DNA from: Candidatus Sedimenticola sp. (ex Thyasira tokunagai) | GTDB taxonomy: Bacteria; Pseudomonadota; Gammaproteobacteria; Chromatiales; Chromatiaceae | Assembly (NCBI GenBank): GCA_037318855.1 | Contig: CP134874.1 | Location: 1,612,598 to 1,676,597 of the forward strand | Length of the DNA stretch: 64,000 nucleotides | Direction of reading: 5' to 3' | Part shown: piece by piece, positions 11,886 to 21,984 of the stretch | Layout of the letters: each line of letters opens with the position of its first letter | How positions within the stretch are numbered: the stretch's first letter is position 1 | Program-made: the position numbers and the translations under genes | The notes under the pieces: generated by a model | Database searches by the model: none | Told to the model about the DNA's origin: nothing | Seen by the model: the letters and a program-made list of their open reading frames with translations, nothing else

Positions 11886-11920
11886 ATCCCACGGGTGAGT
11901 ATTCCCCGTGGGATTTTTAC
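11886..11920 (+). terminator. Rho-independent terminator of the nuo operon
   Basis: A perfect 10-bp stem (ATCCCACGGG at 11886-11895 with CCCGTGGGAT at 11905-11914) is followed by five T residues. It lies 37 bases after the nuoN stop. Confidence 0.9.
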
Positions 11921-11979
11921 TTTTAGCCTGTTCTTCTACAGTTTTTGATTCCCGAAGGTTGAATCTTTTTACAAAGGGC

Positions 11980-12008
11980 TTGTCCTACAAACGAGAGCTG
12001 TGTATTAT
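11980..12008 (+). promoter_or_regulatory. Promoter of the first tRNA-fMet
   Basis: TTGTCC (11980-11985) and TATTAT (12003-12008) are separated by exactly 17 bases. The -10 box is followed by a GC-rich GCGCCC discriminator, the type linked to stringent control of stable RNA genes. The second tRNA-fMet has the same -10 box and discriminator and a different -35 box at the same spacing. Confidence 0.75.
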
Positions 12009-12022
12009 GCGCCCTCGTCAGT

Positions 12023-12099
<77 letters not shown>

Positions 12100-12136
12100 C
12101 ACAACAGACAAGTTGCGAAATAAGTAACTTGTTGAA

Positions 12137-12178
12137 TAAAAAAGGGTTTCTGATTTCTATCAGAAACCCTTTTTTATT
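12137..12178 (+). terminator. Rho-independent terminator after tRNA-fMet copy 1
   Basis: A long hairpin pairs AAAAAAGGGTTTCTGAT with ATCAGAAACCCTTTTTT. The loop is TTCT and a T tract forms the 3' side. It ends the short tRNA transcript. Confidence 0.9.
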
Positions 12179-12812
12179 GCTGGCCAAGCGAAATAAAATC
12201 ACATAGAGATCTTTGGCAGCCAGCTCTTTCAAGCCCCTTAAATAGATCCAGCAGCCCCTTTGTATCGGTCACTCAATAGTGTCTCTTTATCTCTCCTCTT
12301 CGTGCTGATCGGCAGTAGCTTCCCGTGCTCCACTCCAGCCTGAATTGTAGATCTTCCACCTGTGGCATGCTCTGTATGCTCCCTCCTGTGTCAGCACAGG
12401 ATTTCAGCAGAGTCTTTTGGCTAGCACCACCAGGAGGCTTCTCGTCTTGGCGCAGGGGCTGTACACACCATTCCTGGCGAAAAAGTTGCTTCGTACACGC
12501 CTGCACTTGACACTTTAATAAACGTGTCAAATAGCGAAGGGTGATTTTGTACTTTTTGTCATGGGGATCACCTTGTTTTGGTGTAACTATTCAGCTACAG
12601 GTAGATGACAGGCTACCAGCCTGTAGGAGCGGCGCCCTCGCCGCGATGAAGGTTGCACACTCTCTGCAAAATTCCATCGCCCCGGGGGGGGCTCCTACAG
12701 GTGATTCTATAGCTACAGGCGCTCCCTTTCGAAGAGTAAGACCTGTCAAGAGTGATTCAAGGGGGTGTCTTAGTGATAAGATCAGCATTTATGCTGAATA
12801 ATTACGTGTTGG
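12179..12812. other. Intergenic region without a recognisable gene
   Basis: About 630 bases lie between the tRNA terminator and the IS4-family element. Open frames here (for example 12273-12530 on the minus strand) resemble no family I recognise and lack a convincing ribosome site. The stretch holds a palindrome TTGACAC-N10-GTGTCAA at 12507-12530 and a REP-like inverted repeat at 12620-12701, listed separately. The palindrome could be an operator or a remnant of an element end. Confidence 0.5.
12620..12701. repeat. REP-like inverted repeat (TGTAGGAGCG type)
   Basis: CCTGTAGGAGC at 12620-12630 is matched by its reverse complement GCTCCTACAGG at 12691-12701. Each arm is followed inward by a GC-rich CGCCG/CGGGG segment. 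This TGTAGGAGCGgc...GCCGCGA pattern is the REP/BIME type common in gammaproteobacteria. A related pair occurs at 62960-63044. Confidence 0.7.
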
Positions 12813-14150
12813 CACTAGTGTCCGGGGAAATTATTAAATAGATTCAGTTGGTTAGGCATATCGCTATCATCGCTTATAAATTCTGATTCAGTAAGCATAT
12901 GAAATAATGAGCTTTTCTCGAATAAGGTCAAGCTCAAGATCTGTAGAATTGTGTAGAGATCTGCGTCGATGTTGAGCCGTTTCTTGATAATGGCCACGAG
13001 CACGTACACAGAGATGGCAATCCAGATCTGACTTTTTACTGCGTTCTCCGAAGTGCCAAAGAACGATTTAATACGTAGATGTTGCTTTATCCATTTGAAG
13101 AACAACTCAACCTGCCAACGGTACCGGTAGAGATCAGCCACTGTCTGCGCTGGAATGGCAAAGTTGTTGGTCAGGAAATTGAAAGTTTTTCCAGTTTTGG
13201 CATCATGGTATTTGATACGCCGTAGTGACTGCGGGTAGCCGGTTGCCGTATTGACCCCGGTCAGCACGATGGTCTGATCACACTGCACTCCGCCAGATTT
13301 GTCCGCCGGGTGCGAGTAGCGGCGTTTGTACTTTGTATTGGATTTGGCGCGGATGACAAAGAAACTCCCTGCCATGTGCAAAGCGAAGAGTCGTTCGAAA
13401 TCCACATAACCGCGATCCATGATGTAGAAGGCACCAGGCTCGGGTAGCAAGATATCGAGAACGTTGACGTCATGGAGCTTGCCGTCAGAAATGTGGATAA
13501 AGGTCGGGATGTTGCCCCGAAGATCCAGCAAGGTGTGGAGTTTGACGGCAGACTTGGTGGAACGAAACAATGCCCACGGAAAGACTGACAAGCATAGGTC
13601 GATGGTGGATGCGTCAAGTGCGTAGATTGTATTGTCGAGTTCGAGACCAAGATCTTCGTCAGCATATAGTGGTCGGGCTATGCGAATCAGTGCATGGGCA
13701 AAGTCTGCGAAGATACGCCAATCTCGGCGTTCGCTCGCATCCGCCAGAGTGCTTCTGGATATACTGCTACGGATGCCCATATGGTACAGCTTGTCCCTTT
13801 GTGCTCGCAGACAGGCCTCAATATCGCGCAAGCTTTCGCGATAAGTCAGCTGCGCAAAAGCCATGCAGAGGTACTGATCGAGACAAGAGAAAGATTTTTT
13901 GTAACGGTTGCCATGGTAGCGGGTGACACATCGCCGAAAGGTGTGCATCGGCAGGTGGTCGATAATCTGTGAAAAAACGAGCTTGCCGACATGCATGGAA
14001 ACATCCCCAAAATCCCTGAGAAATGGGTATTTTGAGGGGTTTTCTGGACGATTCAAATCGATGACACCCTTAAATTGTTATTTTTACTTTGTCCTACAGG
14101 CAATTATAAGGTAGCGACACTAGTTTTACCGGACAGTAGTTACGTGTTGG
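12803..14150 (-). mobile_element. IS4-family insertion sequence, copy 1, with 10-bp target duplication
   Basis: The element spans about 12813-14140 (1328 bp). Its ends are imperfect inverted repeats: CACTAGTGTCCGGGGAAA on the left, and ACTACTGTCCGGTAAAA as the reverse complement of the right end. TACGTGTTGG flanks it directly on both sides (12803-12812 and 14141-14150), a 10-bp target duplication. The copy at 58717-60044 has the same length and its own 10-bp duplication, which confirms the borders. It holds one transposase gene. Confidence 0.93.
12815..13996 (-). CDS. IS4-family transposase (DUF4372 N-terminal domain)
   Basis: The product (393 aa from ATG 13996) is a DDE transposase. The N-terminus MHVGKLVFSQIIDHLP with the following CLDQYLCMAFAQLTYRESLRDIEACL matches the DUF4372 region of the IS4 ISPepr1-like group. 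The catalytic core shows LDASTIDLC (first Asp), YIMDRGYVDFERL (second Asp) and the Y-(2)-R-(3)-E signature YRYRWQVELFFKWIK. The frame is also open upstream to a TTG at 14056, but the second copy has a one-base difference in that segment, so ATG 13996 is the better start. This copy is intact. Confidence 0.93.
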   Translation of the reverse strand: MHVGKLVFSQIIDHLPMHTFRRCVTRYHGNRYKKSFSCLDQYLCMAFAQLTYRESLRDIEACLRAQRDKLYHMGIRSSISRSTLADASERRDWRIFADFAHALIRIARPLYADEDLGLELDNTIYALDASTIDLCLSVFPWALFRSTKSAVKLHTLLDLRGNIPTFIHISDGKLHDVNVLDILLPEPGAFYIMDRGYVDFERLFALHMAGSFFVIRAKSNTKYKRRYSHPADKSGGVQCDQTIVLTGVNTATGYPQSLRRIKYHDAKTGKTFNFLTNNFAIPAQTVADLYRYRWQVELFFKWIKQHLRIKSFFGTSENAVKSQIWIAISVYVLVAIIKKRLNIDADLYTILQILSLTLFEKSSLFHMLTESEFISDDSDMPNQLNLFNNFPGH

Positions 14151-17100
14151 TTAGAAATAATCGATTGAATCCTATCGAAATATTCGGGCTTCTCCCCTGT
14201 TATTTATGCAATATAGGCGCTGTTGAGACTGATTTGCCATATCTTGTCCAATATTATGACTAAACTAAGTACGAGGTGAGCTGTAATAACTAGAAACTCT
14301 AACTAGGACCGGCACTGCCGCAAATCTGCTGCTATGAGATACCAACAACAAAAAGGAGTGATCACTGCGCTGTTTTTGCTGATCAGCTGGCTGATGGCGC
14401 TTCCCGCTGCTGCAGCGTCTCCCATAACCATTAATTTATCTGATGCTGAGCAGACCTGGTTGGAGGCGCACCCGAAGATTCGTATCGGCATCATGAACGC
14501 ATGGCCGCCAATGGACTATGTCGATAGCAGCGGTCGTCCCCAAGGGATCGGTGTCAAGTTCATCAACTCCATCAACAAGCGTCTCGGTAATCGAATCGAG
14601 ATCGTCCCAGGACCGTGGAAAGATACCTATGAGGCGGTGAAAGAGCAGCGCCTCGAAGCATTGATGGATATCACTCCCCGGCCAGATCGCGAACCCTTCT
14701 TCAACTTCACCAATCCCTATATCAAGGTTCCCCATGTCATCTTTACCCACAAGGATGAGCCCTACAAGGCATCTCTTGCCGACCTAACAGGTAAAACAGT
14801 CGGTGTTGAGCGGGGATTCTTTATCGTCAAGGTACTGAAAGCGAACTACCCACAGGTCACGGTCAAGGAGTTTACTACCACCAGTGATGCCCTTGATGCT
14901 CTCTCCAAGAGGGAGGTCGATGCCTATGTAGGTAATCGTGCCGTGGCGATGTATATCATTGAGAGTGAGCTGATCACAAACCTCCGGGCCCAGGGCAAGA
15001 TCTCGGAGACCGTGTCGACCAATGCAATCGGTGTGCGCAAGGATTGGCCCATCCTGCGGGATATCCTGCAAAAGGCACTGGACGATATTCCACAACCTGA
15101 GCGTTCGCGGATTATCACCCCCTTTCCCCGAGTCAACGGCCAGTCAATCATCGCAGAGCGCTTTGCACGAGGGCTCTCACATGAAGAGATAGCGTGGCTG
15201 GATGAGCATCCACGTATTCACGTTGGCGCCATGAATGCCTGGCCACCACTGAATTTCGTTAGTGAAAATGGCACACCGCGAGGAATTGGTGCCGACTATA
15301 TCAATGCCATCAATCAACGCCTTGGTGGCCGGCTGGTTATTGAGCCAGCCCCCTTCAAGGAGAGTTACAACAAGGTCAAGAACCGAGAGCTCGATGCCTT
15401 GATGGATATCACGCCGAAGAAGGAGCGTGAGGCGTTTTTTGAATTTACCCGCTCTTACCTGACCATTCCCCACATCTATGTCGGGCGCAAGGATGGTCCC
15501 TATTTCGATTCTGCCCAGGACCTCTTCGGTCGCACCATCGCCCTGGAGGAGGGCTACTATAATGCCCGCCTCTTCCGAAACAATTATCCCCAGGTGACGG
15601 TCCGTGAGTACCCCTCTACCGCAGAGGCCCTGGGTGCAGTCTCGCGCGGTGAGGCCGACGCCTATGCCGGCAACCGTGCAGTGGTAATGTATCTCCTCGA
15701 GAAGGAACTGCTCTACAACCTGATGGTACAGGGGCGGATGGAGAAGCCGTCGGTCAGACTCAACATCGGGGTACGTAAGGACTGGTCGATCCTGGCGGGC
15801 ATCCTTGACCGTGCCCTGGCCGATATCAGCCGCGAGGAGGTGAGAAGGATTCACAAGACCTGGGTGGGTGAGCTCAAGGTGGTCGAGCTGGGGCTTACCG
15901 ATGCCGAGCGTGCCTGGCTGGCAAACCATCCGGTGATCCGCGTCTCCAGTGAGGCCGATTATCCTCCGTTTGACTATCGGATTGCCGGTAAGCCGGCCGG
16001 CTACTCGGTAGAGCTGGTCGAGCTGCTGGCAGAACGGCTCGGTATCGAGCTGGAGTACGTGCAGGATACTTGGAGCAATATGCTGAAGATGGCGGAGAAG
16101 GGGGAGCTGGACCTGCTTCACACTATCTTCAAATACCCACCAGAGCGGGAAGATTACCTGGAGTTCACCCGGCCCTATAAAGAGGTGATCAATGTCATCG
16201 TCACCCGTGATGATATGGCCGCCATTCATCAGGTTGATGACCTGAAAGCACACCGTGTGGCCGTGGTCACGGGCGACTCCCTGGTCGATGTTGTGAAGCA
16301 GGTGGTGCCAGAGAGGCAGCTGGTCTATTTCGATAGTTTCCAGGAGGCCCTCAAATCGGTCGCCGCAGGTAAAACAGATGCCACACTCACTGAATTGCCG
16401 ACGGCGACCCACCATATCCGCTCACTCTTCCTTACCAACCTGGCTATCACCGGCAAGACCGAGGCCCTGGGGGGGAGGGACCAGCGTTATCGGCTGGCGG
16501 TGCGCAAGGATTGGGCGATATTGGCGGGCATTCTGGATAAGGCGCTCAATAGCATCACTGTTGGGGAGTTCCAGCGGCTTGATGAGAAGTGGTTGGCGCA
16601 GGTGCAGATGGGTAGCAAGCCGATGGCCAGGGTGGCGCTGTCGGTAGAGGAGCGGGCGTGGGTCAAGGCGCATCCGGTCGTGCGCATCGCCTTTGATGAG
16701 AGCTACCCCCCCTACAGTTTTCGTAGTGCCAGGGGCGACTATGTCGGTATCGCGGTTGATTTCGCCAATGAGTTGGCAAGCAGGGCCGGGATCAAGCTTG
16801 AAGCCTATCCCGAGGGGGAGTGGAAAAAACTCTACGCGGCGGCACAGCAGCGTGAGGTTGATGTTATCGCCACCCTGGTGAAGCGCGAGGAGCGTAAGGA
16901 GTGGTTCGATTTCACCAGTCCCTACATCTCGCTTGCCCAGTATGTCATCACCCGCAAGGAGGATGTTCAGGCCATTAATCAGCCAGAACAGCTTGCCGGT
17001 AAGAGAGTGGCACTGGTTGAGGGCTACTCAATGACCAAGGTGATTCTGGAGGAGATCGCGGATGTCCGGCCCTACTATGTTGCTAACCTGGATGAGGCGC

Positions 17101-19707
17101 TGGAAGCGGTCTCAGCCGGCAAGGCGGATGCGGCCATCGGCGCTATCGGTATGGCACACCACCTGATCACCAAAGCGGGTCTGCCCAATCTCGGTTTTGC
17201 CACGCTCTACTCCAAGGGGCAGTCGGAACAGCGCTTTGGCGTGCGCAAGGACTGGCCCGAGCTGGCCGGCATCCTCGACAAGGCGCTGGCCTCGATGAGT
17301 GACGAAGAGATCATGGCCGTCTTCGGTAACTGGACTCGCCCTGAGATTGCCGTGGCCGAAGCCGAGCTGGCGAAAAAGCTGATTGAACTGACCGCTGAGG
17401 AGCGCGCCTGGCTAAGTGCACACCCGGTGATCCGCGTCTCCAACGAGCTGGACTGGCCCCCTTACGATTTCAGCGCTGCCGGTCAGCCGACGGGCTTTGC
17501 TATTGATTACCTACGTCTGTTGTCTGACAAAGTTGGTGTTCAGTTCGAGTTTGTCACTGCCAGCTGGTCCGACCTGATGGATAAGTTCAAGCAGGGCGAG
17601 ATCGATCTCATCCATCCGCTGCATTTCAGCAAAGAACGCGAAGCGTTCATGCACTTCACCAAACCTTTTTTCACCCTCTCCAGTGTGGCGGCAGTGCGGC
17701 AGGGTGATGAACACATCTCCAGCCTGAAGCAGCTCTACGGCAAAACCCTGGCCAGTGGTAAGGGCTGGACGATGACAAAGTACATCCAGGAACAGCATCC
17801 ACAGATCAAGCTGCTTATCGTCAATAATGCCCTTGAAGGCATGAAGGCGGTGCAGTTCGGCCAGGCCGATGCCTGGATCGATGCCTACGCGAGTAGCCGC
17901 TACCTGATCGATACCCACCACATGAGCAATCTGAAGCTCGGTGGGGAGATCGCCGATGCAGGCGACTTCCAGTTTGTCCCTCACTACATCGGTGTAAGAA
18001 AGGACTGGCCCATCCTGCACAACATCGTGCAGAAGGCACTTGGCGCAGTGTCCCCGGAAGAGCTGCAGCAGTTAAATGAAAAGTGGCGGGTATTTGCCGA
18101 GAAAGTGCAACGGCTGAAGCTGACCACTGAGGAGCAGGAGTGGTTGGCCGCCAATCCGGTGTTGAGTCTTGGCTACGATATCGACTGGCCGCCGGTTGAG
18201 TTCGTCGACAAGGAGGGAACCTACAAGGGGATGAGCGCCGACTACATGGCGCTGATCGCCGAGAGCCTCGGCGTGACCCTCGAGCCTGCCGCACCACAGA
18301 GTTGGCAGGCCACCATCGATGCCGCCAAGACGGGCGAGCTGGATCTTCTCTCTGCTGTTGCGCCCACCCCCCAGCGTGATGAATATCTGCGTTTCACCAA
18401 AACCTATCTCAGCTTCCCCATTGTTATTGTCACCGATCAGCGTGTCTCCTATATCAGTGACATCAAGGAGCTCAAAGAGAGAAAGGTAACCGTGGTCTCA
18501 GGTTATGCATCTCATGATATTTTGGTCAATAATCATCCGGAGATCGCGCTGCAACCGGTGAAAGATATTATCGAAGGATTACGGGCGGTACAAAGCGGTG
18601 AGGCCTATGCTTTTGTCGGCAGCCTGGCAAGCACAAGTCACATCATGGGGCGCGAGGGGATTGCCGGCCTCAAGGTGAGCGGCGAGACTCCTTACAGTTT
18701 CGACCTCTCCATTGGTGTGCGCAAGGATCAGCCGATTCTCTCCGGATTGATGCAGAAGGCATTGGATGCCATTCCGGAAGAGAAACGTATTGAGATCTAT
18801 AACCGCTGGATCGCAGTCACCTATGAACGCGGTTTTGACTACTCGCTGCTCTGGAAGATCCTTGTACCTATTGTCATCCTCGTCATCCTTCTTGTTCTCT
18901 GGAACTGGCAGCTCAATCGGGTGGTCAATCGAAAAACCACACAGCTCAGAGAGAGTGAGGCGCAGTATCGGGCATTGGTTGAGTCGGTGCAGAGCTACTA
19001 CTTCTTCTATGCCCACGATACGGACGGGGTGTTTACCTATCTCAGCCCATCAATTGAGATCGTGCTTGGTTATAAGCCGGAAGATTTCCTGATGCACTAC
19101 AGCGAGTACCTGACCGACGATCCTGTTAATGAGGCGGTCGAACGACACTCGCAACTCGCCATTCAGGGTGAGGAGCAGCCACCCTATGAGTTGGAGATAT
19201 TTCACAAGGACGGATCAAGGTTCTGGCTTGAGGTCAAGGAGACGCCGGTCTTTGATCGACGGGGCAGGGTGGTTGCCGTTGAGGGTGTTGCGCGAAATAT
19301 CACCGAAAATAAGCAGGCTGAGATAGAGTTGGCCACCTATCGCGAACACCTCGAAGTGTTGGTGGATGAGCGAACGGTTGAGCTTCGTCAAAGCGAGGAA
19401 CGCTTCCGTACCTTGGTAAGCAACAGCCCCGGAGCGGTCTACCGCAGCCAGCTCGACGCCGACTGGACCATAGACTTTATCAGTGATGCTATGCAGGAGA
19501 TCTCAGGCTATCCAGTAAGCGACTTTATCCATAACAAGGTACGTAGCTATGCCAGCATCATCTATTCAGAGGATGTGCAGTTGGTCGATGACAAGGTCCA
19601 CGCCGCAGTAGAGCAGCAGAGTCTGTATGAACTGACCTATCGGATTGTCCGTGCTGACGGAGAGATACGGTAATCCCCCCATTTATAGTGGCGCTCAAAA
19701 GTAGCAG

Positions 19708-20558
19708 TTATGCGGCCTGAGCCAACTTCTGTGCTGGTGTTATTCCTCCCAGCGCCATATGGGGTCTTTCATTATTGTAACGCCATAGCCATTGGGTCGC
19801 AGTATCTTGTGCATGGACGATGGATTCGAATAGATGTTGATCCAGCCATTCGTGCCTCACGGTACGATTGAATCGCTCCACATAAGCGTTTTGCTGAGGA
19901 TTGCCTGGTTGAATGTAATGGAGGACAATTTTTCTTTTGGCGGCCCATTCCACAAGCTGATGGCTGATGTATTCAGGGCCATTGTCACAACGTATTGCCC
20001 TGGGTTCCCACGCCACTCAATGATTCGTTCCAGTGAGCGTATCACTCGAAGTGCGGGTAACGATAAGTCCACCTCAATGCCCAGCCCTTCACGGTTGTAG
20101 TCATCGATTACATTGAAAGTGCGGAAGCTGCGACCATCATTCAGCCGGTCATGCATGAAGTCCATCGACCACATGTCATTGATCTGCCGGGGTACTGACA
20201 GTTCATCCGGCCTGTCCCGCTTGAGGCGGCGTTTTGGTTTGATTCGCAGGTTCAGCTCAAGCTCCCGGTATATCCGGTATACGCGCTTGTGATTGTAGCC
20301 GTAGCCTTTCACATTGCGTAGATACAGGAAACAGAGGCCGAAACCCCATGTGCGGTTAGTCGTTGTCAGGCGCAGCAGCCAATCTGCTATGTACGCATTA
20401 TCACCGGACAGCTTTGCCTGGTAACGGTAACAGGTCTCGCTGATGCTGAAGGCCTGGCAGACGAGGCGAATAGAGGCGTGGCGTTCTTCTACCGCACGTT
20501 TGGCCATCTCTTTTCGTCGAGATGGCTTCACCACTTTTTTCAAGGGCTTCCTGAACAA
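19708..20558 (-). pseudogene. IS3-family transposase OrfB, frameshifted
   Basis: The integrase-core half is in two frames. The first (20558 to about 20010) has the HTH_21-type region [20 protein letters not shown] and the first catalytic Asp in WSMDFMHD. The second (20016-19708) has CDNGPEY (second Asp) and [17 protein letters not shown] (Glu). One A is missing in the expected GGGAAACCCAGG around 20008-20016, which shifts the frame. The DDE triad is therefore separated and the enzyme is probably inactive. Confidence 0.88.
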
Positions 20559-20793
20559 TCTCAGCCTTCAGTCGCTCTTCGGCATACATCTTTTTTAGGC
20601 GCCGGTTCTCTTCTTCCAGCTCTTTCATCCGCTTCATCATGGAGACGTCCATGCCACCATATTTGGAGCGCCAATTGTAGAAAGTGGCATCACTCATACC
20701 ATGCTTTCGGCAGAGTTCGGCAACCGGTATACCGCTTTCAGCCTCTTTCAGGATACTGATGATCTGTGACTCGCTGTAGCGTGATCTCTTCAT
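20401..20793 (-). CDS. IS3-family transposase OrfA (helix-turn-helix)
   Basis: Starting at ATG 20793 the protein reads [19 protein letters not shown], then [14 protein letters not shown] and a leucine-rich coil [21 protein letters not shown]. This is the DNA-binding OrfA of IS3-type elements. A ribosome site (AAGGAGAA) precedes the ATG. After about residue 90 the frame runs on to 20401 across the start of orfB without a family match. The OrfAB fusion would normally come from a programmed frameshift near ALEK. Confidence 0.85.
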   Translation of the reverse strand: MKRSRYSESQIISILKEAESGIPVAELCRKHGMSDATFYNWRSKYGGMDVSMMKRMKELEEENRRLKKMYAEERLKAEIVQEALEKSGEAISTKRDGQTCGRRTPRLYSPRLPGLQHQRDLLPLPGKAVR

Positions 20794-21218
20794 GTAGATT
20801 CTCCTTGAACCTCTATATTGGAAAATTCTACTTATAAACGCCACTATTTCTCGGGGGGATTACCATACGCTGGGTGGATGAGCGTGGCTCGGCCATTTTC
20901 TCCGATACGGGGGATGTCGAGTGGCTCGAGGGTATCATCATCGATGTGTCCGATCGAATCAGCGCCGAGGAGAAGGTAAAGCAGTACATGGGTGAGCTGG
21001 AAAGTTTCAACCGATTGGCGCTGGGGCGCGAGAAGCAGATCATCAGCCTGAAACAGGATATCAACTCGCTGTTGGTAAAGCTTGGGCAGGAGCGAAGATT
21101 CAAAAGTGTCTAGTGAATCAATGTTTTGGTAGATCAAGTAATCGGTGGAGTGGAGTGGTGATCTATCCAGTTAATTTATTGCTTGAATAATAGGTCCTAG
21201 TTATAGGAGTAGAGCATC

Positions 21219-21959
21219 ATGAAGAAGTTTTTATTAACAATTTATCTGCTGGTTATTAGTTTTCTACTTTTGCCATGTAGTGTAAATGCTCAAGAGCTAA
21301 CACTGATTACAGAAAATGCCCCCCCCAATTCTTATGTAGAAAATAATAAATTTACAGGAAGAGCTGTTGAAATCGTCCAGGCAGTTTTGAAAGAGATTGG
21401 AATGGAGGGGCACAGAATACATATGTATCCCTGGGCAAGAGGATACAAGATGCTTGAAACCAAGAAAAATATTGCTCTTTTTGCTACATCGAGAACGCAG
21501 TATAGAGAAAACTTATTTAAATGGGCTGGTCCTATTTCTGATAATGAAGTTAATCTTTATAAGTTGAAGTCCCGAAAGGATATTCGATTTACAACTTTTG
21601 ATGACTTAAAGAAATATAGGGTTGGAGGTGGCCGTAACGATCAGAAATCACAATATCTTTCTTCTAAAGGAGTCGCACTGCAAACTGTCAACGAGGACAG
21701 GCAAAATATTGATAAATTATTTCGAGGCAGAGTTGATGTCATCCCCTATTCATCAACAAGAATAAGTTACGACATCACGAAGAAAGGTTACGATCCTAAA
21801 CAAATAGAGATGATTGGGAATCTTAAAGAAATTTCCACGCTGATTTATGTCGCTTTCAGCAAATCTACAGATGATGAAATTGTCAAAAAATTCCAGGGAG
21901 GATTTGACGCCATTAAAAGGAAGGGGATACAGGGAGAAATATTGGAGAAGTGGAAGTAA
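21219..21959 (+). CDS. Periplasmic solute-binding protein, family 3
   Basis: The product (246 aa) has a signal peptide (MKKFLLTIYLLVISFLLLPCSVNA) and one family-3 binding fold: ITENAPPNSYVENNKFTGRAVEIV, then YPWARGYKMLETKKNIALFATSRT and later DVIPYSSTRISY. A good ribosome site (TAGGAGTAGAG) precedes ATG 21219. No permease or ATPase gene is nearby. It lies 26 bases upstream of a hybrid kinase, so a role as ligand-binding partner of that kinase is more likely than transport. It is more AT-rich than its neighbours, which may mean a separate origin. Confidence 0.85.
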   Translation: MKKFLLTIYLLVISFLLLPCSVNAQELTLITENAPPNSYVENNKFTGRAVEIVQAVLKEIGMEGHRIHMYPWARGYKMLETKKNIALFATSRTQYRENLFKWAGPISDNEVNLYKLKSRKDIRFTTFDDLKKYRVGGGRNDQKSQYLSSKGVALQTVNEDRQNIDKLFRGRVDVIPYSSTRISYDITKKGYDPKQIEMIGNLKEISTLIYVAFSKSTDDEIVKKFQGGFDAIKRKGIQGEILEKWK

Positions 21960-21984
21960 CGTTTCCACAGATAGATAGAAGAGC

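Larger units (their letters stand above)
19665..20868 (-). mobile_element. IS3-family insertion sequence (IS407-like) with 4-bp target duplication
   Basis: The element spans 19669-20864 (1196 bp). Both ends read GGTAATCCCCCC inward and continue with a related ATAGTGGCG segment. ATAC is duplicated at 19665-19668 and 20865-20868; a 4-bp duplication is characteristic of the IS407 branch of IS3. It sits on the strand opposite to the sensor gene it interrupts. The second transposase frame is frameshifted, so this copy is unlikely to move by itself. Confidence 0.93.
14334..21113 (+). pseudogene. Receptor with six tandem periplasmic solute-binding domains and PAS domains, split by an IS3-family element
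   Basis: The original gene runs from ATG 14334 to the stop at 21111-21113. Removing 19669-20868 (the insertion plus one copy of ATAC) restores one frame of 1859 aa. After a signal peptide (about 1-28), six copies of a family-3 solute-binding domain follow, each opening with an L(T/S)xEExxWLxxHPxIRV linker and a PP(x)DF motif. They begin near residues 36, 280, 522, 763, 1018 and 1262. A transmembrane helix (about 1500-1525) leads to two PAS domains with a coiled coil. The protein ends with FNRLALGREKQIISLKQDIN and has no kinase. As it stands, translation stops at 19673, inside the last PAS domain. It heads a cluster of sensor kinases and probably passed its signal to one of them. Ligands are unknown; family-3 domains often bind amino acids or other small polar molecules. 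Confidence 0.88.
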
